A stretch of 64,000 nucleotides of DNA, from assembly GCF_017562075.2 (NCBI RefSeq), contig NC_054084.1, forward strand, positions 14,336,798 to 14,400,797, written 5' to 3'. How positions within the stretch are numbered: position 1 is the first letter of the stretch; each line of letters begins with the position of its first letter. Under the pieces are notes generated by a model. That model saw only the letters and a program-made list of their open reading frames with translations. It was not told the origin of the DNA and searched no databases. Origin of the DNA: Anopheles merus. Its lineage: Eukaryota; Arthropoda; Insecta; Diptera; Culicidae. The translations under genes and the position numbers were made by a program. Shown one piece after another: positions 41,101-50,062 of this stretch.

Positions 41101-44100
41101 CGAGTACGATCAATGTAGCCCGGCCTTAACAAGTTAAAAATAAAAACGACGGAAATGGATTTTAAGTTACTCTTTGACGCTAAATGAGTCAAAAAGGCTT
41201 TGCGCTAAAGTTGAATATGTGAAGCAAATTAATTTACGAGCAACTACTACGCTATTTTCCGCATTAATGTCATTGAATGACAACTAATGCGAACCTTGAA
41301 GGTTGCTGGCCCGAATTAAGGTAAAATAATTACAAGATGGACTGAACGGGTTGTCCGATCGAAGGCTTTAATAAAATACGGACTACTCCTTTAATCCTAC
41401 ATTAAATAAATTTACTTACTTACTTACTTACTTAATATAAATAAGTCTAAAGGCCGGGGGACATTGTCGATAATTTCGATTTTCACTTTCACCACTTTTA
41501 ACTTTTCGCCAGATGCGCTGCGGCTGACCGAAGCCTTTGGCAAACAATTTGGAGCCGCTTCAGAAAATTTGTAATTTTTCCATGGTTTTTACTTAAACTG
41601 GACTGGAAAAGGTTGGAAATTGATAGATAAACATGTTGTGCAAGTATTTCCGCCATTTTCGCCTCAAAAAATGGTAGAAAAACTACTTAAATTTGAGATC
41701 CAGCACAACCAATGCCTGGATGACCAAAACAAGCTTCCACCAACCGCCGCCAGATGCGCTAGTGAAAATCGAAATTACACTAGCGAGTACGGACAGTGTC
41801 CCCCGGCCTTAATCGAATTTTATCAGATCGGCATGATAACAATGCGCTGCTTACGGCAAGATTAAGAAGATGGATAGGAAAATATTGGTAGTATTTCTAT
41901 GCTACGCCAAACAAAAATAGAACAAAGATAGAGCACTCAATTTAATTGTCGCATTACATTAGAGAGCGACTTCGTAAACTTTGTATCAAGCACACTGAAA
42001 CAATGGTGTTCTAGTTACGCAAGAAAAAGTAAATAAAGTCGACCCAAAAATGGGCGTTTGAGTTGTATTTGAGAGGGTGTGATAGGATTAAATATAGCGT
42101 ACTGTTTGCAGCAAATAGCCATTGTTTGAAATTAGACTATACATACATTTGCCTCGAAAGGTGTCATAATTTGTGCGTCTTTTGCTACTTGCTCACTTGT
42201 TGTCGCATAGGTTTAGAACTAATTTCGGAACAGATTTGTTGGACACTGAGCTCACCACAATTGTTGCCACAAACGATGCCTTTCTGTACAATATTGACAC
42301 GCTAAATTATTCAGTGATTAACATTCCACAGACAGATTTTTTTTTCGATTTTTGTAAACACGGATCTCTCGGCTTTGTTTTAACATCATCTTGCCGGTAC
42401 AACAAACAACAAAACAATCAATCCAAAATCAACAATAACCACCATCTATCGTGTTGTGTATGCAGAATTGGTCTCGCTCGCATCGTGTTTGTACACTTCA
42501 GGTGATGATGTCCGCGAAATTCCTCAACCGACGTGTGTGCAGACGTTGTTTGATTGTCTGAAGCCCGACATTCAGACATGACGATCCCCGGCACCCCCGG
42601 GAGCCTTTGCTTCTCGTAGGATTAGACACCAGCTGCGCGGGATGGATGAAGCAGCGCAGCAAACCCACCAAACAGTTCCGGTTTAGTGAATGATTTACAA
42701 AAGGAATGTTTAATACGGCGGGCGCCTTCTCCACAACAAGCCTTCTTCTTGGGCGAGACACGATGCGTAAATAGTATGGGGTACGCCATGCGTAACCGGA
42801 TAATAAACGGTGAAGCTTTACGAAGCGTGTTGCGCTGGTGTCGCACAAACTCCCTTTCTTCGCGCTGTGTAATTGATGATTATTACATGCGTTGATGGCT
42901 TTCGTTGTGGAATGAATATTATCATTGTCTATTGTGTCGGAATATGACAATTTGCATCAAAATTTATGTTGTCACTGGATTTTAGAGCAGCGATCAAATT
43001 AATTCTTGCCCACCCGAACGGAGAGAGGTATCGATGATCGCGGGTTGTGCGATCATTCGATTCAGTTTGCAAAGCGAGGCAGACGATTATTCTTAAGCTT
43101 CTTTTGGATGTTCGTGAACCTGGCACCAATAAGGGTGGAAAGGCTTCAAAATGGCAATTTAAATTCATTTTTGTGCTATTACTATAAAGCCTGTAGAAAA
43201 ATTCTATAGAGAGCGTTCCCATTATTCCCACTACAAGCCTCTTAAAAGATGATTCCTCGTAGTTATGACTACGACCGCCTCCCCTTTTTGTCTATGGTCC
43301 ATATCCTCGGAAGCTTATACCCAGACTTGTCCGGCTGACTGGCTTTTATAAGCGGCTTACAGAAGTTACAGACTTCAACACAAAGCCGCGCGCACCACTT
43401 GAACACTGCCAAAGAGGGGGGGGTTTAATTTATGATCGCCATCGAATTGCATACTAGTGACATATAAAACTATAAACTTAAAATGCATTCATGGTAGGTT
43501 TGCCTTCACCGTCTGCATGCATTGGGTTTTTTTGGGAGGATTCGACGTACTAGCACTGTTTCCGGTCCGGCCAACAATCCCTGCATTGATGTGTCTGTCT
43601 GTTTATGATCGTTCTTTGCGCTCCCGTCCCCTCCTAACGCGATAACATGAACAAGTGTGGAGTCCTCTGGATATAATCTGTAAAAAACGGAGGGAATAGG
43701 TTAAATCGGTCATAAGCTTTAATAGAGCCATCCGTCCGCCAACACGACAACGAAGCGCTCAATCCCCCCTTGCAGCTACAAAAGCTTGTCATTGAGTGTT
43801 AAGTGCACGGAAATAGTTTATTTCAATTCAACCTACCTCCCCCGATGGCAACGATTTATATATGGTACCTAGCTGTATAAAAAATCGTACAAACAACAGC
43901 CAAACGACACAACTGCACGATTTAATCGTAATCTTTTAATAACGCTCACAACTCACAAAGCGCATTATTGCGGAAACGGGCCTACATACGCGCGAAATAC
44001 GCGTGTGTGTGTGGACTTACACCGTAACGGGCAGAGGGCGTCACTTTTGGGTGCCCAAGTGCTTCTCGTATTCGTCCATCGGTCATTGTCACACTATTGC

Positions 44101-46850
44101 GAGGGAATGTTCCTTTCTCACGAAAACGGGGGGCAAGTGTTTGTGTGGGCACTCATATTTCACTAACTTGCGAACGAGAAGAGCATTCATATTATATGCC
44201 GCACAGATGTTGTAACTCAATGCCCCTGCCTAGTGATGAATAATGTCTTTTGACCTTACAAGTGCGTGAAATTTTGCCCAAACTGAGCTTGGTTGCGAGT
44301 GTTTCGTTTGAGAAAGGACCGCCTCTGGTACGCAACGGGAGGTCCAGCAGACATTTCGCGGTCAAAACGTTCCTTGAAGTGGTGCATATATGAAGCCTTA
44401 TCTTCAATTTTTTAGGGATAACGGCGATCATGATCGATAAAACCGATAGGTTGAGACGGTAAGGCCTCACATATGTGAGTTGGAAGGTTTGATGTGTGAA
44501 TGGACTGAGCTTCCAATCGCTTAAAATTGCTAAAAAATGTATTATGCATAAATCACGAATATATTCAGAGCCGTTCTAGATGGACAACCAAAACTAGTGA
44601 TGTGCATTATAGATCAGAATGAGTTAGTGAGTTAAATCTTCTAAGTGAATTAGTTGAATCAAAGAGTTGTTTCAACACAATACCTCCAGCAGTAGCACCA
44701 ATCTCACAAATTTTGAAATTTTCGAACCATTTTCCGATTCAATCCCGGCGACGAATTTTTTTCTAGCGTGTGATTTGCAAGCAAACCGAGGATCCGTCGG
44801 TCGATAGTAGAGATGGGTAATCCGGAGTGAAGCCGTCGATCAACTTCGACTCCGGTACTCATAATATTAATCCAACTTAATTGATTAAGTGTTAAAAATG
44901 GATCATTTTGAAGATCGTCTCAGTTGCGGTTCATTCATAAAGGGTGGTGATCCGGATCAATCATTCAATCGTTCGTTCTCTGCTGAACCTGTCAGTTAAT
45001 GTCAATTCTGCTGTAAAAAGAGAAAGAGAACATCTTTTACAGGACTTTTCCAAGATTTTTTGGTTGATTCCAAAAGTTTTTTGGATGCTTCCCATAGTTT
45101 TTTGGTTCATTGCCACAATTTATTGGAGGTTTCTCTTCTTTTTTTGTTGAATTGTATTGATGGTCCACTAAGACGATACCAAAATTAGGAACAAACGATA
45201 CAAAAATATATAGGAAATGGTGAATAAATCGTGAGACGAGCCCAAAAAATTACCGGGAATCAACTAATAAATAGTGGAAATTCTGTATCCACTGAAGTTC
45301 ATACTTCAGAGGCTGGCTGAGGCAAAGCATGAGGCGAAGACATGTAGTTCGTGTTAACGATCGAACGAATGAGAGTGCCAGTCATATTTTCATCATCATT
45401 GTCGAATGGACAATACAATCGCTAAAGCTGCATCCACACGATTAGCGCAAAAGAGTCAAGGGTTCAAATTTTATAGAGAAGCTCAGAGAAGCGCGATGAT
45501 CCGGATCTTTCAAAAATTAAAAATGATAACTGCTCACTGCTCATTTGGAGCAATCGATCATTCGCCTCTGTTTCTCTCAGAGAAGCGATGATCAGGATCT
45601 TTCAAAACTGATGCATGTTGATTGACTCGCGCACTTCACAGCTCCGGATCATTTCAACGAATCCCTATCTTATCTCACATCTCTAGTCCGGATGGGTCCG
45701 ATTTACAGGGTTTTCCAGGGGTTCTTATACTTGTGGGACACTTGCTTGACTCTTTCCTATTCGAAGTGAACTTCATACGTTGGAATTTTGACCATGTGGC
45801 ACCTTTTTTAACAGACTCCTGGAGAATCCTATTAGATTTGTCAAACAAGGATGCTATAGAGTCCAATTCCCATTACATTAAGTTCATTTACGGTAAGAAA
45901 CAGTCAATAAAATGTCTCACAGCTGTGAGAACTCTTGGAAACCCTGTAATTTTCCATTCCAAAAAATCAACTCTGAGTTAATGCGACCCAAAACCCCATT
46001 TTACGAGGTAGATCGTGATTCGTTTGAAGGAATTATAGCAGCGTCCAATAAAATCCCAAATTATTCGGAATTCTTTACACTGTACTCCGTTACCTGTTGG
46101 CAACCAGCACATTTATTTGCATTTCATCTCTACAGCTTAAAGAGCATTGAAGTCTTCTGTTTGGACAATCACAAAAAAGAGCTAAAAATACAAAAAAAAT
46201 GTTAATACTTTGAATAATAATCTACACAAAAGATAACCTTACTAAATGTTTTTGCTTCTTTCCTTGCCCTCTAATTGCTCACCGCCAGATTCGTCAGCTC
46301 GTACACCTGCACCAACAGCGAGGAAAGTCTGTACTTTGTGCGAGACGCTAGCAAATCCTTCCCCTCCGGACACGCCGCCATGTCCGTGTTTGAGGCCATC
46401 TTTCTCATCTGGTACCTGGAGAAGCGTGTGCCCCGTCTGCGGACCCTCTTTACCATTCCGCTGTTCCAGATGGTCCTGATGTGTTGGGCCGTGTTCTGCT
46501 CGCTCTCGCGCATCACCGACAACCGGCATCACTGGTGGGACGTACTGGCCGGCACTATAGCCGGTTCAATCGCAGCCTTTATGACGGTAAGGCTCATAAG
46601 AAGGGAAATGGTAATTGGTAAATGGTAGCAGCATTTCTAATCTTACCTATTCCGTCCTTTTCCATTGCAGTGTCTGTTCGGCTGTCAAAACTTCGACGCA
46701 AGCAAACGGAAACGGAAGACATCGCTGTACACCGATCACGACCACAAGCTGATTAACAGTGGCAGCGGTGGTGGTGGTGGTGGTGCCGCCACCCTCGGCA
46801 CACCGCTGCACAAGGAGGAGATTAACCTGAACAACGTGATCCACGCCTGA
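12100..46850 (+). CDS. wun: Wunen-type lipid phosphate phosphatase (PAP2 family), six coding exons, 317 aa
   Basis: Integral-membrane phosphatase that dephosphorylates lipid phosphates such as phosphatidate and lysophosphatidate; Drosophila wunen proteins guide germ cells. Coding exons: 12100-12190, 35090-35244, 39832-39990, 40082-40152, 46289-46586 and 46671-46850. All have GT/AG borders, and phases join to 954 nt including the stop. All three catalytic signatures of the family are present: K135-x6-R142-P143 (motif 1, split across exons 3 and 4), P184-S185-G186-H187 (motif 2) and S232-R233-x5-H239-x3-D243 (motif 3). Hydrophobic segments fit the usual six-pass topology. The start ATG at 12100 is preceded by GAAA. 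The C-terminal tail has a basic cluster (KRKRK) and a glycine run. The first coding intron is 22.9 kb. Which wunen paralogue this is (wun, wun2 or lazaro-like) cannot be decided, so the symbol names the family. Confidence 0.93.
13918..13937. repeat. CAG trinucleotide run
   Basis: About six consecutive CAG units within the first coding intron of the wunen-like gene. Not in a supported coding frame. Confidence 0.7.
26393..26776 (-). other. GC-rich open-frame island in the intron, possible exon or inserted gene fragment
   Basis: A stretch of about 400 bases that is clearly more GC-rich than its AT-rich flanks stays open for 127 codons on the minus strand, and for a comparable length on the plus strand. 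The minus frame reads like ordinary protein (mixed hydrophobic and charged residues, few low-complexity runs), but it has no ATG near its start and an in-frame GTG only. I recognise no domain. It may be an exon of an unannotated antisense gene, a retrocopy fragment, or a non-coding conserved element. Confidence 0.25.
29121..29182. repeat. CA dinucleotide microsatellite, 31 units
   Basis: Uninterrupted (CA)31 directly preceded by a run of A and T. It lies in the first coding intron of the wunen-like gene and is probably length-polymorphic. Confidence 0.95.
31881..32079. mobile_element. MITE, CAGGGTTTTCC family, 199 bp
   Basis: Terminal inverted repeats read CAGGGTTTTCCAAGTCA on the left and, reversed and complemented, CAGGGTTTTCCAGGTCA on the right (16 of 17 identical). 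The right flank is TA, while the left flank is TG, which fits a TA target duplication with one mutation. There is no coding capacity. It belongs to the same family as the element at 45,706-45,946. TA duplication points to the Tc1/mariner/pogo group, but the mobilising transposase is not in the window. Confidence 0.75.
36111..36237. mobile_element. Possible MITE remnant related to the element at 48,317
   Basis: The right end (about 36219-36237) reads GGCTACCGTTAGATCCGCC, very close to the right terminus of the element at 48,317-48,620 (CTTACCGTTAAATCCGCC). The preceding DNA is GC-rich with GGCCC blocks, as in that element. The left end begins near TGGCCCGCTTAGGGTA but matches the inverted right end only weakly. 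I see no target duplication, so the boundaries are tentative. Confidence 0.4.
38170..38188. repeat. Poly-C tract, 19 bases
   Basis: Uninterrupted run of C in the second coding intron of the wunen-like gene. The length may be unreliable, since homopolymers are prone to sequencing and assembly error. Confidence 0.85.
40775..41126. mobile_element. TAA-type MITE, copy 1 (352 bp)
   Basis: The left terminus AGGCCGGGTTACACTGATCG is mirrored by the right terminus (reverse complement AGGCCGGGCTACATTGATCG), and the inverted match extends imperfectly for about 60 bases, including CACTAGCGCATCTGGCGG. Perfect TAA target-site duplications lie at 40772-40774 and 41127-41129. There is no coding capacity. 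TAA-flanked MITE families are known from Anopheles gambiae; whether this is one of them needs a sequence comparison. Confidence 0.88.
41412..41434. repeat. TTAC tetranucleotide microsatellite
   Basis: Five to six tandem TTAC/ACTT units lie immediately before the second TAA-type MITE. Confidence 0.85.
41451..41809. mobile_element. TAA-type MITE, copy 2 (359 bp)
   Basis: Termini are AGGCCGGGGGACA and its inverse TGTCCCCCGGCCT, with TAA duplications at 41448-41450 and 41810-41812. The interior shares long blocks with copy 1, such as the CAAACAATTTGGAGCCGCT block and CCGCCAGATGCGCTAGTGAAAA. The left arm is more diverged than the right. The two copies lie in the same orientation 324 bases apart. 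Confidence 0.87.
44811..45686. mobile_element. Possible degraded hAT-like element
   Basis: The left boundary TAGAGATGGGTAATCCGG resembles hAT termini. A weak inverse, CACATCTCTA, occurs at about 45,676-45,685. Inside are two near-identical direct repeats of GATGATCCGGATCTTTCAAA (about 45,495 and 45,585, the second with CAGG for CCGG). No reliable 8-bp duplication was found. The call is tentative. Confidence 0.25.
45706..45946. mobile_element. MITE, CAGGGTTTTCC family, 241 bp
   Basis: The left end CAGGGTTTTCCAGGGGTTCT and the right end (reverse complement CAGGGTTTCCAAGAGTTCTC) form an imperfect inverted repeat of about 45 bases ending in a shared TTGACT block. TA duplications lie at 45704-45705 and 45947-45948. 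There is no coding capacity. It is the same family as 31,881-32,079, and a degenerate piece of the left arm recurs near 48,188-48,250. Confidence 0.82.
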
Positions 46851-47765
46851 CCGTGCCCGTGGGGGATAGCGTTAGGCCGACGGACAACACGCAGCTTCTC
46901 CGCTGTCCGTATTCCACAGAAACAGTATTTTGCGCTACGTATTTTTGTATGACACGGGTTACGATCGTAGTAACCCCTGATGGTTGTTTTTTTTTTTAGC
47001 AAAACAAAAGCCTTCTTCCCTTCCATCACCATCACCATGGTTACTATCCATCCTTTACAGAAGCGTCATACGCGCCCAGGGGAGGTGTTCAGGTGTTGGT
47101 TTCCTACCACTGGCACCTCCTACCAACCATCACCAACAGATCCGTTTTAACAATCAACCCCCCCCCCCCTTCCGCCGTTTGCCCCCGGTATATGACGGCG
47201 ACGGTATTGTGATATTATTCAGTAAGTCATTAACGTATGTGTTACACTACTACACTCACCCCCTCCACCCCCAAATGGCGCATCGCAAACGGTGGTAAAA
47301 ACAAATTCCCCGCCGAGTGCAATGCATTCAAATTCAAATTTAACAACATGTGCCAAAAGTTGAGAGTCAATAATCTGTCGAACGACGAAACAGCAAAGAT
47401 TTTAACTGCGAAAGTACGCGGAGAGAATAACGGGAGATTAGGAAAAAGGATGATTATACAGCAATAATAGCATACTAGTGTACAATTAACGTTAACAAAA
47501 AGGCATAGACAGTAATGCGAGTAATCGTACAATCGCGAGTAATATAAGCATACAAAAACAAGCGTGTTGTTGGGCCTTTTAATGCCCGCTTTTAGCGTAC
47601 GTTCTTCTACTTGGCGAAGTTTAAAAAACAACAAAGTCACTCTAAAACTAATACTACTACCGTACTACTCTAAGGGAGCGGGAGCACGATTGAGGGGGGG
47701 TGTAAGAAAAATAACGGTTTTACTGTATTTGATAGGCAATATATTGCAATAAATATATTAATGTA
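46851..47765 (+). other. 3-prime UTR of the wunen-like gene with poly(A) signal
   Basis: The sequence after the TGA at 46850 runs to a canonical AATAAA at 47748-47753 followed by AT-rich DNA. The region contains a C run (about 47,158-47,168) and no supported ORF. The gene end is placed about 15-30 bases after the signal; upstream alternative sites are possible. Confidence 0.6.
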
Positions 47766-48187
47766 TTATTTATAAATATTTAAATCCAAAGGTCGGAATG
47801 TTGGTTTTTTTTAATAAGAAAGAATAAAGAAGAGAAATACATGATACTGATGGAGATTTTGGAGAAATATACCACATGATTAGGGTGTTTAACGAAGTTC
47901 GTCATTTGTTGGATTTTGGAACCTCAGTGCCTTAGAAACGAGTTATTAAGTTGATCGTTATACTGATTTGAAACTAATATTAGACTTAAGAACATTCACA
48001 AGGATCACTGTTGTCCATTGAACGAGAAATAAACAATTAAACAATATGTATGGCCAAAAAGCTACCTAATCTGCGATGAATTCCCGGTCGGTCCTGGATG
48101 CAGTTCTCAGAATTACAGAGTTCCCCACAACGCCTCGTGCAATAAGTTGTGCTCTAGCAGTTACCTACACGAGTTCTACACCCTCAC

Positions 48188-48250
48188 GAGGGGTTTCTGG
48201 TGTTCTCATAATGTTGGGACACTTTCTTTCTTGACTCTTTCGTAAAGGAA
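48188..48250. mobile_element. Degenerate half-copy of the CAGGGTTTTCC MITE family
   Basis: The blocks AGGGGTTTCTGGTGTTCTCA, TGGGACACTT and CTTGACTCTTTC align in order with the left arm of the element at 45,706 (AGGGGTTCTTATACTTGTGGGACACTTGC... reading onward to TTGACTCTTTCC). The terminus and right arm are missing or too diverged to see. Confidence 0.5.
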
Positions 48251-48316
48251 TTATAAGATTTGAGTCGCATATTTCTTTCAGCAGTTATTACCGTAGAGTT
48301 GATACCTTTGTTGCGG

Positions 48317-48620
48317 TGACGGATTTTACGGTAAGCGGAGAGAGCAACCGGAGGGCCCGTCGAATTTGGGGACCCGTGGATAGATTTCCTCGCTTGGCTT
48401 TAGATCAAATATACTTTAATGTTTTGCCTGGGGTTTTGCTGAGGCAAGGGGGTTGGTCGGGATCCCTCCTTATTGGGCCCCCTATAGTCCCTTCGTCCAT
48501 GGAGCCTGTATCGTTCACGGAGGCCCGCGTTGGGACTACTGTACACACCATATATGCTGAACTTTATACCCACGGGGCCTCTGGCGGGGCCCCTCAGTAC
48601 GCTTACCGTTAAATCCGCCA
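48317..48620. mobile_element. Inverted-repeat element, GGATTTAACGGTAAGCG ends, 304 bp
   Basis: The left end TGACGGATTTTACGGTAAGC and the inverted right end TGGCGGATTTAACGGTAAGC differ at two positions. Flanks are TTGCGG (48311-48316) and TTGCAG (48621-48626), a probable imperfect target duplication of at least six bases. The interior is GC-rich with no intact coding frame. An apparent relative of its right end occurs near 36,219-36,237. Confidence 0.72.
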
Positions 48621-49450
48621 TTGCAGAGGGGCCGTAGTAGGTTTAAATTTATGTGCCCAGATGACGTCAGTCATTAAGGCCAGGATAATGAGCTGACAAG
48701 GGCGAGAGACCGTGAGCGGTTTCGGACACTCCTTATGGCACGGAATAATCGTACCGCGTTGTTTCAATATATTTTTGCACGAGAGCGTAAAATACGGACG
48801 TTCACGGATCCAACGTTCGCGGTGGCTGGAGTTGATGGGCTCACATGGTACATGGCACCTGACAGGGGTCAGCGAAGGCGGCAAGTTCAGAAAGGCTTCA
48901 ATCCACAAGTTTGCGCTTTTTTGTTTCCTCTAACTTTGCTCACGTAAAGACGGATAAAATGGATCGAATTTCGTTCGCGATCAGGCCCATTATGATCTAT
49001 TCGGAATCTAATTTTCCATTTCCCGTAAGATATAGTTACGGGACTACTTTATCACCTTACTTACTCGTCTGGCGCTGCCAACTTTATCACCACGGGCCAA
49101 AATAATCACTTCCCGTGCGAAAGGGGGTTGTTTTTCTAAATCTCGTTAGTCCGTAGAAACAATGATTGGCACGATTTCCTAGAGCAAATCATTCCGCTGT
49201 TCGAAATTAATGACCGTCCAAAGATACCAAAACATCGCATCGAAAGTCTTCTCTCCTGTAGTTGAAGCAGAACGCGCAAACAAAAGGGAACTAATTAATG
49301 GAATTGTAAAATGCAGTTATGTTTCCAAAATACGACCAAACTATTACTATTTCAATCACACCATATTCACGATATCTACTGTCATCCGTTCACAATTGAT
49401 ACTTCAATTTACAAGTTTCTTTTTTTAGGTACAAATTTTTCATTTTCTTC

Positions 49451-50062
49451 CATTTTATTGCCCATAACCCCCGTCGGTATTGTGGATTTTTGATTTAAAC
49501 ATGCCAACGCAATCGACACCATACATACACAATAGTAGCTCCTCTACCAGTGTAGGTCGTAATAATAACAGAGTAAAGGTACCGCCATGCCGCCATTAAG
49601 CACACGGAGTAAGGGAGCAACGGATTTAAAATTAGAAACAACATAAAACGGAAACACGAAACATAATAACAATCTTCCGTTCGCGACGTAAAAGAAATGC
49701 CAATGCCTCTCACTCTCCTTCCAGCGCTTTTAGCACCGGTTCGAACGGCTTATCAGAGGGCAGATTAAAAAGGAAGAAAAAAAGGGAACAAACATACAGT
49801 AAAATCTTGTCCAGTCATGCTCCCGCGCGCCCATCCGCTAAAACAAACGAACCTAGAGCTTTTCCGCCGGTGATGGTAGTGCTGATTGACTTTATAGACC
49901 CCGCGTTGCGTTGTTCGATGTGGCGTGTGTGGTACTACCCGAAAACTGAATTCTGCTTAACTTTGGAAATGTACGTACAAACTCTGGCTGGCATGCACTT
50001 TGCACTTTGTATAAGAATGTTCGTGTGTTCTTCTTCTTCCCGTTTCTCGTCCCCCCGCGCCT
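49451..50062 (-). other. Putative 3-prime UTR of Mfe2
   Basis: Follows the TAA at 50065-50063 on the minus strand. The nearest canonical AATAAA on that strand is at 49459-49454, about 600 bases downstream of the stop. Assignment of the transcript end is tentative. No other feature was recognised. Confidence 0.4.

Larger units (their letters stand above)
40153..46288 (+). other. Fourth coding intron of the wunen-like gene (6.1 kb), MITE-rich
   Basis: Donor GTAAGT at 40153, acceptor GCCAG ending at 46288. It holds two copies of a TAA-flanked MITE (40,775 and 41,451), a TTAC microsatellite between them, a TA-flanked MITE at 45,706, and a possible hAT-like remnant around 44.8-45.7 kb. No coding sequence was supported. 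This is the most transposon-laden intron of the gene. Confidence 0.75.
47766..49450. other. Intergenic region between convergent genes
   Basis: Lies between the 3-prime ends of the wunen-like gene and the Mfe2 gene. It contains a degenerate piece of the CAGGGTTTTCC MITE (about 48,188-48,250) and a complete inverted-repeat element at 48,317-48,620. Nothing else was recognised. Confidence 0.6.

Noticed and set aside
42498..42950. 150-codon minus-strand frame in the fourth phosphatase intron
   Set aside because: No domain, no splice-consistent borders and no codon bias like the neighbouring true exons.
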